Source: Sphingomonas turrisvirgatae (GTDB taxonomy: Bacteria > Pseudomonadota > Alphaproteobacteria > Sphingomonadales > Sphingomonadaceae). From it: a stretch of DNA of 64,000 bases. How positions within the stretch are numbered: the stretch's first letter is position 1; every line of letters starts with the position of its first letter. Location of the stretch: the NCBI RefSeq assembly GCF_001721295.1, contig NZ_MDDS01000057.1, positions 1 to 64,000 of the forward strand, read 5' to 3'. Position numbers and translations under genes: made by a program. Of the stretch, positions 43,402 to 52,264 are shown piece by piece. The notes beneath the pieces are model-generated. The model searched no databases and was not told where the DNA came from. It was given only the letters and a program-made list of their open reading frames with translations.

Positions 43402-45576
43402 CTATTGTCTTGCCAATGACCGGGTGGAAACTGAGTTGTCGAGAACAACGGAGGAAATGGCGCCTCCTGAGTCTGGGAATCGAACTCCGATATTGTTGCT
43501 TGCTCTCAAGGCGCTGAGGGGCACCGGTATTTCCAGCACTCCAAAAAAACGAGACCGCCCCTTTCCGCCATTATACTGATCGTATCCACGATAGTCCGTG
43601 GGTACGCTTAGCGTCACTCCGTTGAATGTGATGACCGGCTGTAGCGACTTGCCATGCTCGCGACCGACGCCCAGCCGAAGAACGGCCTCCCCATTCGCGC
43701 CCGGAGTAACGTTGGGAACCGTGAAATTATGCGTTGATCCGGCGACGATATTCGTCAACACCGTTGACGAACCTACCGTCGCGTAATGCCTGGATTGAGA
43801 CAGCGTATGCGGCTGCGCCGGCGCGGTGCTGTAGCGAATTCGCAAGACCATCGTCGCTTCGGACCCAAGCACGACGGAACCAGGAACGGAAGCAGACGTG
43901 CTCGTACTCAATATCGGGCGACCGTTTGCGTCCGGGTATAGATGCCGTTGCTCGACTTGGGTAACGGTGCTCCCGGCTGGGATGCCAAGAAGCTTGAGAT
44001 CGACCGTGCGGGGGGTGGACTCAAGGCTGTTGATGATAACGTACAGATCCTTCGCCGCTCCATCGACATAAGCATCGACGAGGAAGTCTCGATCCGCTGC
44101 CCAACTCTCCAGCCGCGTACCTTTTACGCCGTTCCATAGCCGGTAAAAATTGACCATCTCGGTGTACACCCAAGTGCCATTGCCGGCGTTTGCCGGGGTA
44201 CCGTCCTCGAATGCCTGGCGCAGCAGGCGCCAGTTATAGGGTACGCTGGTCCTCCCCCACTCCCCTTTAAGGACTACAAAGGGTATAGCCTTGGCAATTC
44301 GGTCCGGCCGCTCCATGAATTGAAGCATCAGCGAATTCATCGCTTTCAGATAGAACCAGTCGCGTTGCGGGGTCCATGCATTCGGCTCCACCTGATGTGC
44401 TCGGGCACCATATTCCGAGATCACCAAGGGCTTTAGCTGTCCTCCATATGCCCAGTTCATGGCGTAATCGAGCATGTCGAAGGTGGCCTCGACGTTGCTG
44501 CCCTTTCGGTACTGTTTGTAGACGTTTCCGTTCTTTGGAATTCCCTCGAAATCATACAGATGCAGGGATACGAAATCCATGTTTCGGCCAGCCCCACCGA
44601 GCCAGGCGCCATCGCGCGCGTTCCAGCGCGCAAACAATGCGGCATTGGAGGGTTCGGCTTCTTCGAAGTCCGGAAAGGCGGGCGTATAGCCGCCAACCTG
44701 AACCTGGCGGGCCGTATTCAAAGGCCGAACCTGGTTTCGGACGCCGTCATGATAGCGAAAAACATCATTGTAGGTCGGGCGCGGGTATCCCGCGAGATGG
44801 GGAGCCGGATCGTCGATCAAGGTGTATAGCGGCTCGTTGATTGCTTCCACGAACTTGGGCTTGATGATGCCGGCGCCAGCTCCAACCGATCCGCTCTGAT
44901 TGAAGTAGCGGGCGAGATAGTTGCCGATGAAATGGCCAGTGGATGAACCAAACGGTGCAGCCTGCGTATCGGTGCGGGAAAAGGCCCAACCCTGATTGGC
45001 GATGGGATATCCGTTCGGAAAGAACGGCCGTTCTTGAGCGACCAGAACCCAGCTCGCCATGCGCTTTTCGAATTCAGCGCTACCGACCACGGTGCGTTGC
45101 GCAGCTGTGTGATAACCATAGGTGCGCGGCAGCGCCGACAAGGATGCCATCGCATTCGCATCAGCATAACCAGGTTGAGAGCCCTGCGGCACCCGAGTGA
45201 GTTCATACGCCATCGACCCTGAATCACGGCCGAAATAGACATCCAAGTTTTTCACGAACCCGTTCAGCAGATCCGGAACTTCCTGGGGTTGGTTGAGGCT
45301 TTGAGCATTGCCGCCCCACCACTCCAGGTCAGAATTGATCGCGTGAATGTTTATGAACTTCTCGCGTGAAAAGCTGCTGACGCCGCCGACGACGTGGCGA
45401 ACGTCGGCATTGACGTTTATCGATACGTTCACCGCAAGTGGCGCGGCCTGAGGCGGAGCCGCGACCATGGTCATAACATCTGCCGTCCTGGTCTCGCCGC
45501 TACCGGACTCCTCATAACATCCAGCTAGAAGCAGGGCCTGACTCAAGGCCAGGGGCGTGATCCAGAAGCGCACCAT
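43402..45576 (-). CDS. GH86 beta-agarase/porphyranase, lipoprotein
   Basis: About 724 residues from ATG at 45576 (MVRFWITPLALSQ), which has GGAGAG upstream; the longer frame crosses the operator and is spurious. The leader ends in the lipobox LLAGC, so the protein is lipid-anchored. The catalytic barrel (residues about 60-470) contains FVEAINEPLYT with acid/base Glu248 and KPLVISEYGARAH with nucleophile Glu388, and WWGGNAQSL. Two beta-sandwich modules typical of GH86 follow (VTQVEQRHLYPDANGRP; EAVLRLGVGREHGKSLQPVITFNG). GH86 endo-enzymes cut agarose or porphyran. It is preceded by a near-perfect copy of the 17-bp operator at 45623 and is convergent with the GntR gene. Confidence 0.88.
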   Translation of the reverse strand: MVRFWITPLALSQALLLAGCYEESGSGETRTADVMTMVAAPPQAAPLAVNVSINVNADVRHVVGGVSSFSREKFINIHAINSDLEWWGGNAQSLNQPQEVPDLLNGFVKNLDVYFGRDSGSMAYELTRVPQGSQPGYADANAMASLSALPRTYGYHTAAQRTVVGSAEFEKRMASWVLVAQERPFFPNGYPIANQGWAFSRTDTQAAPFGSSTGHFIGNYLARYFNQSGSVGAGAGIIKPKFVEAINEPLYTLIDDPAPHLAGYPRPTYNDVFRYHDGVRNQVRPLNTARQVQVGGYTPAFPDFEEAEPSNAALFARWNARDGAWLGGAGRNMDFVSLHLYDFEGIPKNGNVYKQYRKGSNVEATFDMLDYAMNWAYGGQLKPLVISEYGARAHQVEPNAWTPQRDWFYLKAMNSLMLQFMERPDRIAKAIPFVVLKGEWGRTSVPYNWRLLRQAFEDGTPANAGNGTWVYTEMVNFYRLWNGVKGTRLESWAADRDFLVDAYVDGAAKDLYVIINSLESTPRTVDLKLLGIPAGSTVTQVEQRHLYPDANGRPILSTSTSASVPGSVVLGSEATMVLRIRYSTAPAQPHTLSQSRHYATVGSSTVLTNIVAGSTHNFTVPNVTPGANGEAVLRLGVGREHGKSLQPVITFNGVTLSVPTDYRGYDQYNGGKGRSRFFGVLEIPVPLSALRASNNIGVRFPDSGGAISSVVLDNSVSTRSLARQ

Positions 45577-45622
45577 TGGCTCTCTCCATACCGATAGCAT
45601 CAAGGTCGTTATAATTCGGCAT

Positions 45623-45639
45623 TTGTCGACAGTCGACAT
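45623..45639. promoter_or_regulatory. Putative GntR-type operator, site F (GH86)
   Basis: TTGTCGACAGTCGACAT, one base from a perfect palindrome, 47 bases upstream of the GH86 start. It is essentially identical to site D2 over 33 kb away. On the minus strand TATAAC (about 45609-45614) just downstream could be the -10 element. Confidence 0.7.
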
Positions 45640-45708
45640 TTTTAAGTGAGTGCTTCGCGAAGCAATGAAGCGGTTGACCCGCGCTATGCCGCGGTGCAGC
45701 AACGGCGC

Positions 45709-48381
45709 ATGGCCAGCACACCGATTGCGAACAATTCCGACATCCGCTTTTTGGGCAAGGTGCTCGGCGACGTCATCCGCGACTATGGCGGCGAGGCGCT
45801 GTTCCGGCGGATCGAATATATCCGCGCCGCCTCAGTCGATCGCCATCGCGGGGTCGCCGGGGCGGACAAGATCGACCCCGGCCTCGATCGGCTGAGCCTC
45901 GATGAAACGCTCGAGTTCGTGCGCAGCTTCATGCTGTTTTCGATGCTCGCCAACCTCGCCGAGGACCGCCAGGGCATCGCCGCCGAGCCGGGCGCGGACG
46001 TCGAACACGCCATTGCCAGGCTCAAGGCGCACGGCATCGGCGCCGATCAGGTCGCGCAGTTGCTTGACAATGCGCTGATCGCGCCGGTCCTCACCGCGCA
46101 CCCGACCGAAGTGCGCCGCAAGTCGATGATCGACCACCGCAACCGCATTGCCGAACTGATGCGACTGCGCGACGAGGGCGTCGCCGAAACGCCCGATGGC
46201 GATTTGGTCGAGGAAGCGATCCTACGCCAAGTCGCCTTGCTGTGGCAGACCCGAGTTCTACGGTTCGAGCGACTCTATGTCGCCGACGAAGTCGAAACGG
46301 CGCTCAGCTATCTGAGCGACGTGTTCCTCCCCACTTTGCCCGCGCTCTATGCTCGCTGGGACCGCGCGCTGGGCAGCCGCGTGCCTCCCTTCCTCAAGCC
46401 CGGCAACTGGATTGGTGGCGACCGCGACGGCAACCCGTTCGTAACCGCCGACTCGCTACGGCTCACCCTCGCCCGCTCGGCCGAAGCGGTGCTCAGCCAC
46501 TATCTCGACGCAGTGCATGCGCTCGGCGCCGAGCTGTCGATCTCCAACCATCGCGCCAAGATCGACGCCGCCGTCGCAGCGCTCGCCGACATGAGCGGGG
46601 ACGGTGCTGCCAGCCGTTCTGACGAGCCTTATCGTCGCGCGCTTTCTGGCATTTATGCGCGGCTCGCCGCGACCTACCGCTACCTAACCGGCAAAACGGC
46701 GCCGCGTCCGGGCGCGCTCAAGGGTCAGCCCTATCACGATCCTGCGGCATTCCGCGCCGATCTTGCCACCGTCGCGCACGGCCTCGCCGCGCGTGGTGGC
46801 GAATCGCTCGCCTCAAGCGGGGCGCTCGGGCGGCTGATCCGCTCGGTAGATATCTTCGGCTTTCACCTCGCCACGCTCGACTTGCGCCAGAACAGCGCGG
46901 TGCACGAACGCGTCATCGCCGAACTGCTGAAGATCGCGGGAGTCGAAGCCGACTATGCCGCGCTGGACGAGGACGCCCGTATCGCCTTACTGCGCCGCGA
47001 GCTGGCAAGTCCGCGCCCGCTCGCCAGCCGCTATGCGAGCTATTCCGACGAGACCGCCTCCGAGCTCGCCATCGTCCATGCGGCGGCAGAGGCGCACCAG
47101 CGCTACGGCGTCGCCGCGATCCGCCAGTACATCGTGTCGATGGCACAGTCGGTGTCTGATCTGCTCGAAGTCCATGTGCTGCTTAAGGAGGCCGGGCTCT
47201 ACATTCCCGGCGACGCCCCCCAAGCGCACATCATGGCAGTGCCGCTGTTTGAGACGATCGGCGACCTCGACGCCGCGCCAGCGATCATGCGCGCCTGGTT
47301 CGCGCTGTCCGAGGTGGCGGCAATCGGCCAGGCGCGCGGCCACCAGGAAGTGATGATCGGCTATTCCGATTCGAACAAGGACGGCGGCTATCTCACCTCG
47401 ACCTGGGGTCTCAGCAAAGGCTCGACCGCGCTGAAACCGGTGTTCGAAGAAGCTGGGATCGGCATGCAGCTGTTCCACGGCCGCGGCGGCGCGGTGGGAC
47501 GCGGCGGCGGCTCGTCGTTCCAGGCAATTCAGGCGCAACCCGCCGGCACGGTGCAGGGCCGCATCCGCATCACTGAACAAGGTGAGGTGATCGCAGCCAA
47601 ATACGGCACGCGCGAAAGCGCGGCGACCAATCTCGAGGCGATGGCCTCGGCGACGCTTCTCGCCAGCCTCGAGCCGCAGCGACTGAGCGAAGCCGATGCA
47701 AACCGCTTCGAAGCCGCGATGGAACAGCTCTCCGGCACCGCATTCAAGGCCTATCGCGACCTTGTCTACGGCACCGATGGTTTCCGCAGCTTCTTCCGCC
47801 AGATGACGCCAATTGCTGAGATTGCCGGGCTAAAGATCGGAAGCCGTCCCGCCAGCCGCAAAAAGTCCGACGCCATCGAGGATTTGCGGGCAATCCCTTG
47901 GGTATTTAGCTGGGCCCAAGCCCGGGTCATGCTACCCGGCTGGTTCGGCGTCGGCGACGCGCTGGCCGCATTTCCCGATCGCGGTCTGCTGCGCGAGATG
48001 GCGTCGGATTGGCCGCTGTTTGCCTCGACTCTCGCCAATCTCGAGATGGTGCTCGCCAAGTCGGACATGGGCATCGCCGAACGCTATGCCGAATTGGTCC
48101 AGGACCGCAGCTTAGCCGATTCGATTTTTTTCCGCATTCGCGACGGCTGGCACGTGACGCACGACCAGTTGCTCGACGTCACGGGCCAGGCCCGGCTGCT
48201 CGAAAAGCACCCGGCGCTCGAATCCTCGATCCGCCTACGCCTACCCTATATCGAGCCGCTCAACCTGCTCCAGGTCGAGCTGCTTAAGCGCCATCGCGCG
48301 GGCGAGTCCGATCCCAAGATCGAGCAGGGCATCTTGCTGTCGATCAACGCAATTGCGACGGGGCTCAGGAACTCGGGTTGA
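45709..48381 (+). CDS. ppc: Phosphoenolpyruvate carboxylase
   Basis: About 890 residues from ATG at 45709 (MASTPIANNSD); the frame also opens at GTG 45646, and neither start has a clear ribosome site. It converts PEP and bicarbonate to oxaloacetate in the cytosol. Catalytic motifs are all present: LTAHPTEVRRKS, GNWIGGDRDGNPFV, GYSDSNKDGGYLTS, FHGRGGAVGRGGGSS and the C-terminal LPGWFGVGDA, ending in NSG. It is full length. It is usually a core gene, yet here it stands between the agar genes and an integrase, which is either a native neighbour or island cargo. No operator of the locus-1 type lies on its side beyond site F, which is shared with GH86. Confidence 0.95.
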   Translation: MASTPIANNSDIRFLGKVLGDVIRDYGGEALFRRIEYIRAASVDRHRGVAGADKIDPGLDRLSLDETLEFVRSFMLFSMLANLAEDRQGIAAEPGADVEHAIARLKAHGIGADQVAQLLDNALIAPVLTAHPTEVRRKSMIDHRNRIAELMRLRDEGVAETPDGDLVEEAILRQVALLWQTRVLRFERLYVADEVETALSYLSDVFLPTLPALYARWDRALGSRVPPFLKPGNWIGGDRDGNPFVTADSLRLTLARSAEAVLSHYLDAVHALGAELSISNHRAKIDAAVAALADMSGDGAASRSDEPYRRALSGIYARLAATYRYLTGKTAPRPGALKGQPYHDPAAFRADLATVAHGLAARGGESLASSGALGRLIRSVDIFGFHLATLDLRQNSAVHERVIAELLKIAGVEADYAALDEDARIALLRRELASPRPLASRYASYSDETASELAIVHAAAEAHQRYGVAAIRQYIVSMAQSVSDLLEVHVLLKEAGLYIPGDAPQAHIMAVPLFETIGDLDAAPAIMRAWFALSEVAAIGQARGHQEVMIGYSDSNKDGGYLTSTWGLSKGSTALKPVFEEAGIGMQLFHGRGGAVGRGGGSSFQAIQAQPAGTVQGRIRITEQGEVIAAKYGTRESAATNLEAMASATLLASLEPQRLSEADANRFEAAMEQLSGTAFKAYRDLVYGTDGFRSFFRQMTPIAEIAGLKIGSRPASRKKSDAIEDLRAIPWVFSWAQARVMLPGWFGVGDALAAFPDRGLLREMASDWPLFASTLANLEMVLAKSDMGIAERYAELVQDRSLADSIFFRIRDGWHVTHDQLLDVTGQARLLEKHPALESSIRLRLPYIEPLNLLQVELLKRHRAGESDPKIEQGILLSINAIATGLRNSG

Positions 48382-48770
48382 GCGGCACGGGAAAGTCGAG
48401 TTCGGCAACAACACCAGATGAGTTCACCGCATCGGCATCGCAGACGAACGCCCGCCCTACCCAATCCGACTGCCACACACTGTCCGTCGGCTCCGTCTTG
48501 GTCATACCTAACACTTCGCGGGGATAGCCATCAGGAACGCGATCAGGCGCGCAGCGACGATGAAGTGGACATGCGCCGTTGCTTCCTTAGTCCCGGTGGC
48601 CGAACAAATCTTTCAGCGATGCAGCGTATCACCGTTATCCCGGATCAGTTGGAGCAGCCGTTGCTGTCGCGGAAGTCCGCCTCATGCGCATCACACTATG
48701 TGCAGGGCCGCTTTCTCGGGTAGACGACAGTGGCCTGACGCGCTGACCCGGGCATAGCTGAGGAGACATC
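48382..48770. other. Intergenic region, no gene recognised
   Basis: About 390 bases between PEP carboxylase and the KDG kinase. Open frames of 65-100 codons exist but lack ribosome sites and known motifs. I see no convincing coding or RNA feature. Confidence 0.45.
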
Positions 48771-49781
48771 ATGGCTGGCCATATCGTTTGTTTCGGGGAA
48801 TTGTTGCTTCGTCTCACTGCCCCTGGACGCGAGCTCCTGATGCAGACCGGCAATCTCGATGTGCATGTTGGCGGCGCTGAGGCAAATGTCGGCATCGGCC
48901 TCGCCAATCTGGGCCATGCCGTTTCGATGGTCAGCGCGGTACCCGACAATCCGCTGGGCCGGGCGGCGATCCGCTTCGTGCGAGGACAGGGCCTCAATAC
49001 GCATAATGTACAGTTACGCGACGGGCGGATGGGGCTGTACTTCCTTTCGGCCGGCGCAGGGCTGCGTGCATCGGACATCGTCTATGATCGCGCGGCATCA
49101 AGTTTCGCGGCCGCGCCCGCAGACGCATTTGACTGGCGCGCGATTCTAGACGGCGCAGCGATGCTGCATCTGTCGGGCATCACCCCCGCGCTCGGTCCAG
49201 CAACCGCACAGGCCGCACTCTCCGCCGCACGCGCTGCTAGAGGACTTGGGGTGCAAGTGAGCTTCGACGGCAACTACCGCGCGCGCTTGTGGGAAACTTG
49301 GGACAGCGATCCGCGCGCGGTCCTGACGGAACTGGTCAGCCTCACCGACACAATGTTCGGCAACCATCGAGACATCTCGCTGCTGCTGGGCGAGCAATTC
49401 TCGGGTGATGGCCCTAACCGTCGGCGCGAGGCCGCTGAAGCCGCCTTTGCCGCCTTCCCCAACCTACAGCGAATCGCCTCGACCGCGCGGCACATCGATG
49501 ACACTGACCGTCACCGCATTGCTGCGCGCGTCGATACGCGCGAACGAGGATATCAGACCGAAGATGTAGTTGTGGCCGGCATTGTAGACCGAATTGGTGG
49601 GGGCGACGCATATGCCGCGGGAATTCTTCACGGTGTGCTGTCGGGTCAGGATCTGGAGGCGACCGTCGCCACTGGCCTCGCGCTCACCTGTCTCAAACAC
49701 TCGCTGCCGGGCGATGCGAGCTTGTTCAGCCAAGCGGATATCGCCGCCTTCCTTCAAGGCGCATTAGATGTACGCAGATGA
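48771..49781 (+). CDS. kdgK: PfkB-family sugar kinase, probable 2-keto-3-deoxygluconate kinase
   Basis: A 336-residue ribokinase-fold enzyme with GAGGAG-type site upstream. The N-terminal sugar-binding signature is VCFGELLLRLTAPGRE and VGGAEANVGIGLANLGH, and the C-terminal PfkB motif is GIVDRIGGGDAYAAGILHGV, with the catalytic Asp in GGGDAY. The FGELLLRL opening is typical of KDG kinases. It phosphorylates KDG to KDPG, entering the Entner-Doudoroff pathway, and would complete the anhydrogalactose route if KDGal is converted to KDG by the SDR at 24034. No KDPG aldolase gene follows. Confidence 0.83.
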   Translation: MAGHIVCFGELLLRLTAPGRELLMQTGNLDVHVGGAEANVGIGLANLGHAVSMVSAVPDNPLGRAAIRFVRGQGLNTHNVQLRDGRMGLYFLSAGAGLRASDIVYDRAASSFAAAPADAFDWRAILDGAAMLHLSGITPALGPATAQAALSAARAARGLGVQVSFDGNYRARLWETWDSDPRAVLTELVSLTDTMFGNHRDISLLLGEQFSGDGPNRRREAAEAAFAAFPNLQRIASTARHIDDTDRHRIAARVDTRERGYQTEDVVVAGIVDRIGGGDAYAAGILHGVLSGQDLEATVATGLALTCLKHSLPGDASLFSQADIAAFLQGALDVRR

Positions 49782-50236
49782 CAGGGCCGCGAAGGCTAGC
49801 GGCAGCTTAATCCACCGCCCCGGTTGCCTCACCTGAGCACCGGTCGTCTCTAGTGCCATGTAGTATCCCACCATTCCCGATGGCTGGCGCTCCATCCTGC
49901 CAGGAAGGTCGGCGGACTCTTGGGCAATCGTTGCACGCGCGTCCGCGATTCGGGCTTGCATGACAAAGTCCGTGTGAGGTTTAATGAATTCCGGAATCCT
50001 GAGCAGCCTGGTAGATCCCGGTGGACCACCCCCAACATCTATGGCTTCATAGCCATTTCCCAGACAATCTATTCGCCCGCGTTCTTGCTCCTCAAAGGAG
50101 GGGAGCCGGTGCAGCCCTTCAGAGCAGCGGGGATGAAAGACTTCCACGGCGTGAACATCAAATATCTATTGCGGTCGGACTATTGATCTCAAACGAAGTG
50201 GTTGGATCCACTTACCTCCCTTCAAAGCCAACACTG
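49782..50236. other. Intergenic region before the integrase, no gene recognised
   Basis: About 455 bases. A minus-strand open frame (49764-50147) overlaps the kinase end and has no ribosome site or recognisable domain; part of it (ARATIAQESADLPGRMER) looks protein-like and may be a remnant. I cannot assign it. Confidence 0.4.
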
Positions 50237-51565
50237 TCATGCGGGTATTTGGAGGCAACGACCAACTTCGCTCGATTCAACGTTCGTAGCCGCGCGGATT
50301 ACTTCGCGGGTCACCAAGTCAGCCCAAGCGTTCAAAGCTTCCCGTCGCTGTTCGAAGAGTTCGGACTTATTGTAGACTCGCATGACCTTTGATCTCGTCG
50401 CCGTCGCGACGTGATTCAGTATCCGATCCGCTACATGCGGCGGCACTTGAAGAATTTCGCAGGCATGCGTGTTGAACGTCGTGCGAAAATCGTGGACCAC
50501 CCAATGCGGCATCGAAGATTCGCTATCTCCGGGTGACTGCTTGATCCGAGCTGCGGCTATCGCGGCGTCGAGCCGTCTTTTTGCCTTGTTGTACCCTGAG
50601 ATCGGAGTATCTCCAGTTGTAGTGAATACGTAACGAGACTTTGCTGGCCGTTCTCCAGCATTAAGTGCCTCGATGATCAGACCTCGCGCCAAAAGTGAAA
50701 CAGGGATTCGAAGGGCATTGGCCATCTTGGTTTTGTCGCGTGGCAGGAGCCATACACCTTCCACTTCGGACGACAGGTCGCCCAGCGTGAGATCGTCAAG
50801 TGACATGCTGGCAATCTCCTGTCGGCGGTTCGGCAGCACGATCAGCAGTTTGTAGAGCTGCTCAAATGGGTAACCGAGCGTACCAGCCGCCGCCCAGATC
50901 TCCCGCAGTTCCTCAAGAGTGTGAAAGCGCTCGCGCTCACGTTCCCGCGAGGGCTTACGGATGGTCGCCACGGGGTTCGCCGGGACATAGCCCGCGTCCA
51001 CACACCAGTTGAAAAACGCCGAGGCATAGGCGAGCTTGCGGTTAGCTGAGATCGGTGACTTGATCGCCAACTTCTTCACAAGCGGAAGAATCTCGTCCTT
51101 CATTATTGAAACGGGCTTTCGCGAGGCGAACGGCTTGAGCAGGCCTTTCGGTCCATCGAGGGCACGGCGAGTCGCCGCGCCTGTGCGATTCTGATCGAGC
51201 ACAGAAGTCTGGTAGTCGTCGAGAACGCTGGTAAGTGTCATCCGGCTCATCGCTTCACTTGCCGCCGCGCGACGCTGCTTTCGCTTCTCCTCGTTAGGAT
51301 CAGTACCTTTCTCCACATCGAGTCTCGCTGCCCGGGCAGCGGTGCGCGCATCGGCGAGTCCCATCGCAGGCCAGGTGCCGAGCTTGATGCGGGACTTCTG
51401 CCCATTTTTGAGCCGCACGAGCAACGACCAGCTTGCGGTGCGCTGTCCTGCCCGGAAGCGCAGCCCGGGCTCCCGATCATCGAGTAGTTCGAGCTGCCCA
51501 GTGCTGGCTTTTCTGGCTTTAGCGACCAGCGCCTCGAGGGCTACTTTCGTGAGGGTTCCAGTCAT
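50237..51565 (-). CDS. Tyrosine recombinase (phage/island integrase)
   Basis: A 442-residue integrase of the P4-like class. The N-terminal arm-type DNA-binding domain (ELLDDREPGLRFRAG, WSLLVRLKNGQKSRIKLGTWPAMGLADAR) is followed by the core-binding domain and the catalytic domain. Active-site residues are visible as Arg in LPNRRQEIASM, His-x-x-Arg in VHDFRTTFNTH, and the terminal MRVYNKS with the nucleophilic Tyr. It integrates DNA at a tRNA gene 3' end. Just to its right, at 51762, lies a displaced tRNA-Lys 3' half, so it defines the right end of an integrated element whose body lies leftward. Confidence 0.93.
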   Translation of the reverse strand: MTGTLTKVALEALVAKARKASTGQLELLDDREPGLRFRAGQRTASWSLLVRLKNGQKSRIKLGTWPAMGLADARTAARAARLDVEKGTDPNEEKRKQRRAAASEAMSRMTLTSVLDDYQTSVLDQNRTGAATRRALDGPKGLLKPFASRKPVSIMKDEILPLVKKLAIKSPISANRKLAYASAFFNWCVDAGYVPANPVATIRKPSRERERERFHTLEELREIWAAAGTLGYPFEQLYKLLIVLPNRRQEIASMSLDDLTLGDLSSEVEGVWLLPRDKTKMANALRIPVSLLARGLIIEALNAGERPAKSRYVFTTTGDTPISGYNKAKRRLDAAIAAARIKQSPGDSESSMPHWVVHDFRTTFNTHACEILQVPPHVADRILNHVATATRSKVMRVYNKSELFEQRREALNAWADLVTREVIRAATNVESSEVGRCLQIPA

Positions 51566-51761
51566 TTCGAGCTCGCTATAGGTTCCGTATAGGATCCTTA
51601 TCGGGCGTGATGGCCCGCGATCCTGTATAGATCGAGTTGGAAGCTGACGGAAGAGACCCTCTGCTTTTATTGAAGGGTATCAGCATGTTACACGACGATC
51701 GACCGCCAGTGGTGGACAATGACGGACGTTGATAGACGCGCTGAAAAGCCGTTGGGAGCGC

Positions 51762-51806
51762 CTCTTAATCAGCGGGTCCTAGGTTCGAGCCCTAGTGCGT
51801 CCACCA
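51762..51806 (+). other. Displaced 3' half of tRNA-Lys(CTT), probable attachment site
   Basis: From the anticodon loop CTCTTAA onward the sequence is a normal tRNA: TCAGC stem, variable loop, T arm CTAGG-TTCGAGC-CCTAG, acceptor TGCGTCC and ACCA. The bases just before the loop (GAGCGC) do not pair with TCAGC, so the 5' half is not tRNA. This is what integration into a tRNA leaves at the far end. The core of about 45 bases should be repeated at an intact tRNA-Lys further left, outside the window. Confidence 0.75.
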
Positions 51807-52264
51807 AAACTTCCTCTCACGCCTAGCAGTGATCCTGCCCTTTCAGGGGCGATGCCGCCATGGTCATCGCCCAGCTCGGTCGCGGCTGCGGGAACGAAGC
51901 CAGGACGTAGGCGATGAAGAAAATCGAGACGCTCGCCTGGGGGTGGGTCAGCGTGCAGATCCGCTTAACCGCGGCACTCCGCGGATCCACCAGCGAGGTG
52001 ATGAGCCTTCAGGTAAAATAGAGCGCGGTAAACTAGGGCAAGTGCGAATGCGCGAGCGCTCGGCCGTCGCTCCAAGCCTTCCTTCTTGACGGGCCATCGT
52101 TCGACGCAGGAAGGTCCATTGGCAACGTTGGCACAGCCGGCTGGCTCAGGCTTGTGGCCGGTGGGCGTCACCTGGCCCTTGAAGTATATTCGCCAGCCGC
52201 TCGCCACCTCGACAGCAGCGCGGCTGACGAGGCTCTCAGCAGGGCATGACCAAATCGCCGACGA
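51807..52264. other. Intergenic region right of the attachment site, no gene recognised
   Basis: About 460 bases between the tRNA remnant and the end of the carboxylase gene. A minus-strand frame around 51965-52207 has no known motif. No operators or hairpins of note were seen. Confidence 0.4.

Noticed and set aside
49764..50147. Minus-strand frame of 127 codons between the KDG kinase and integrase
   Set aside because: No ribosome site or domain, and it overlaps the kinase end; kept only as a possible remnant.
51721..51806. A complete tRNA gene ending at 51806
   Set aside because: The 3' half is perfect, but the 5' anticodon arm does not pair and no D arm can be formed, so only a 3' remnant is supported.
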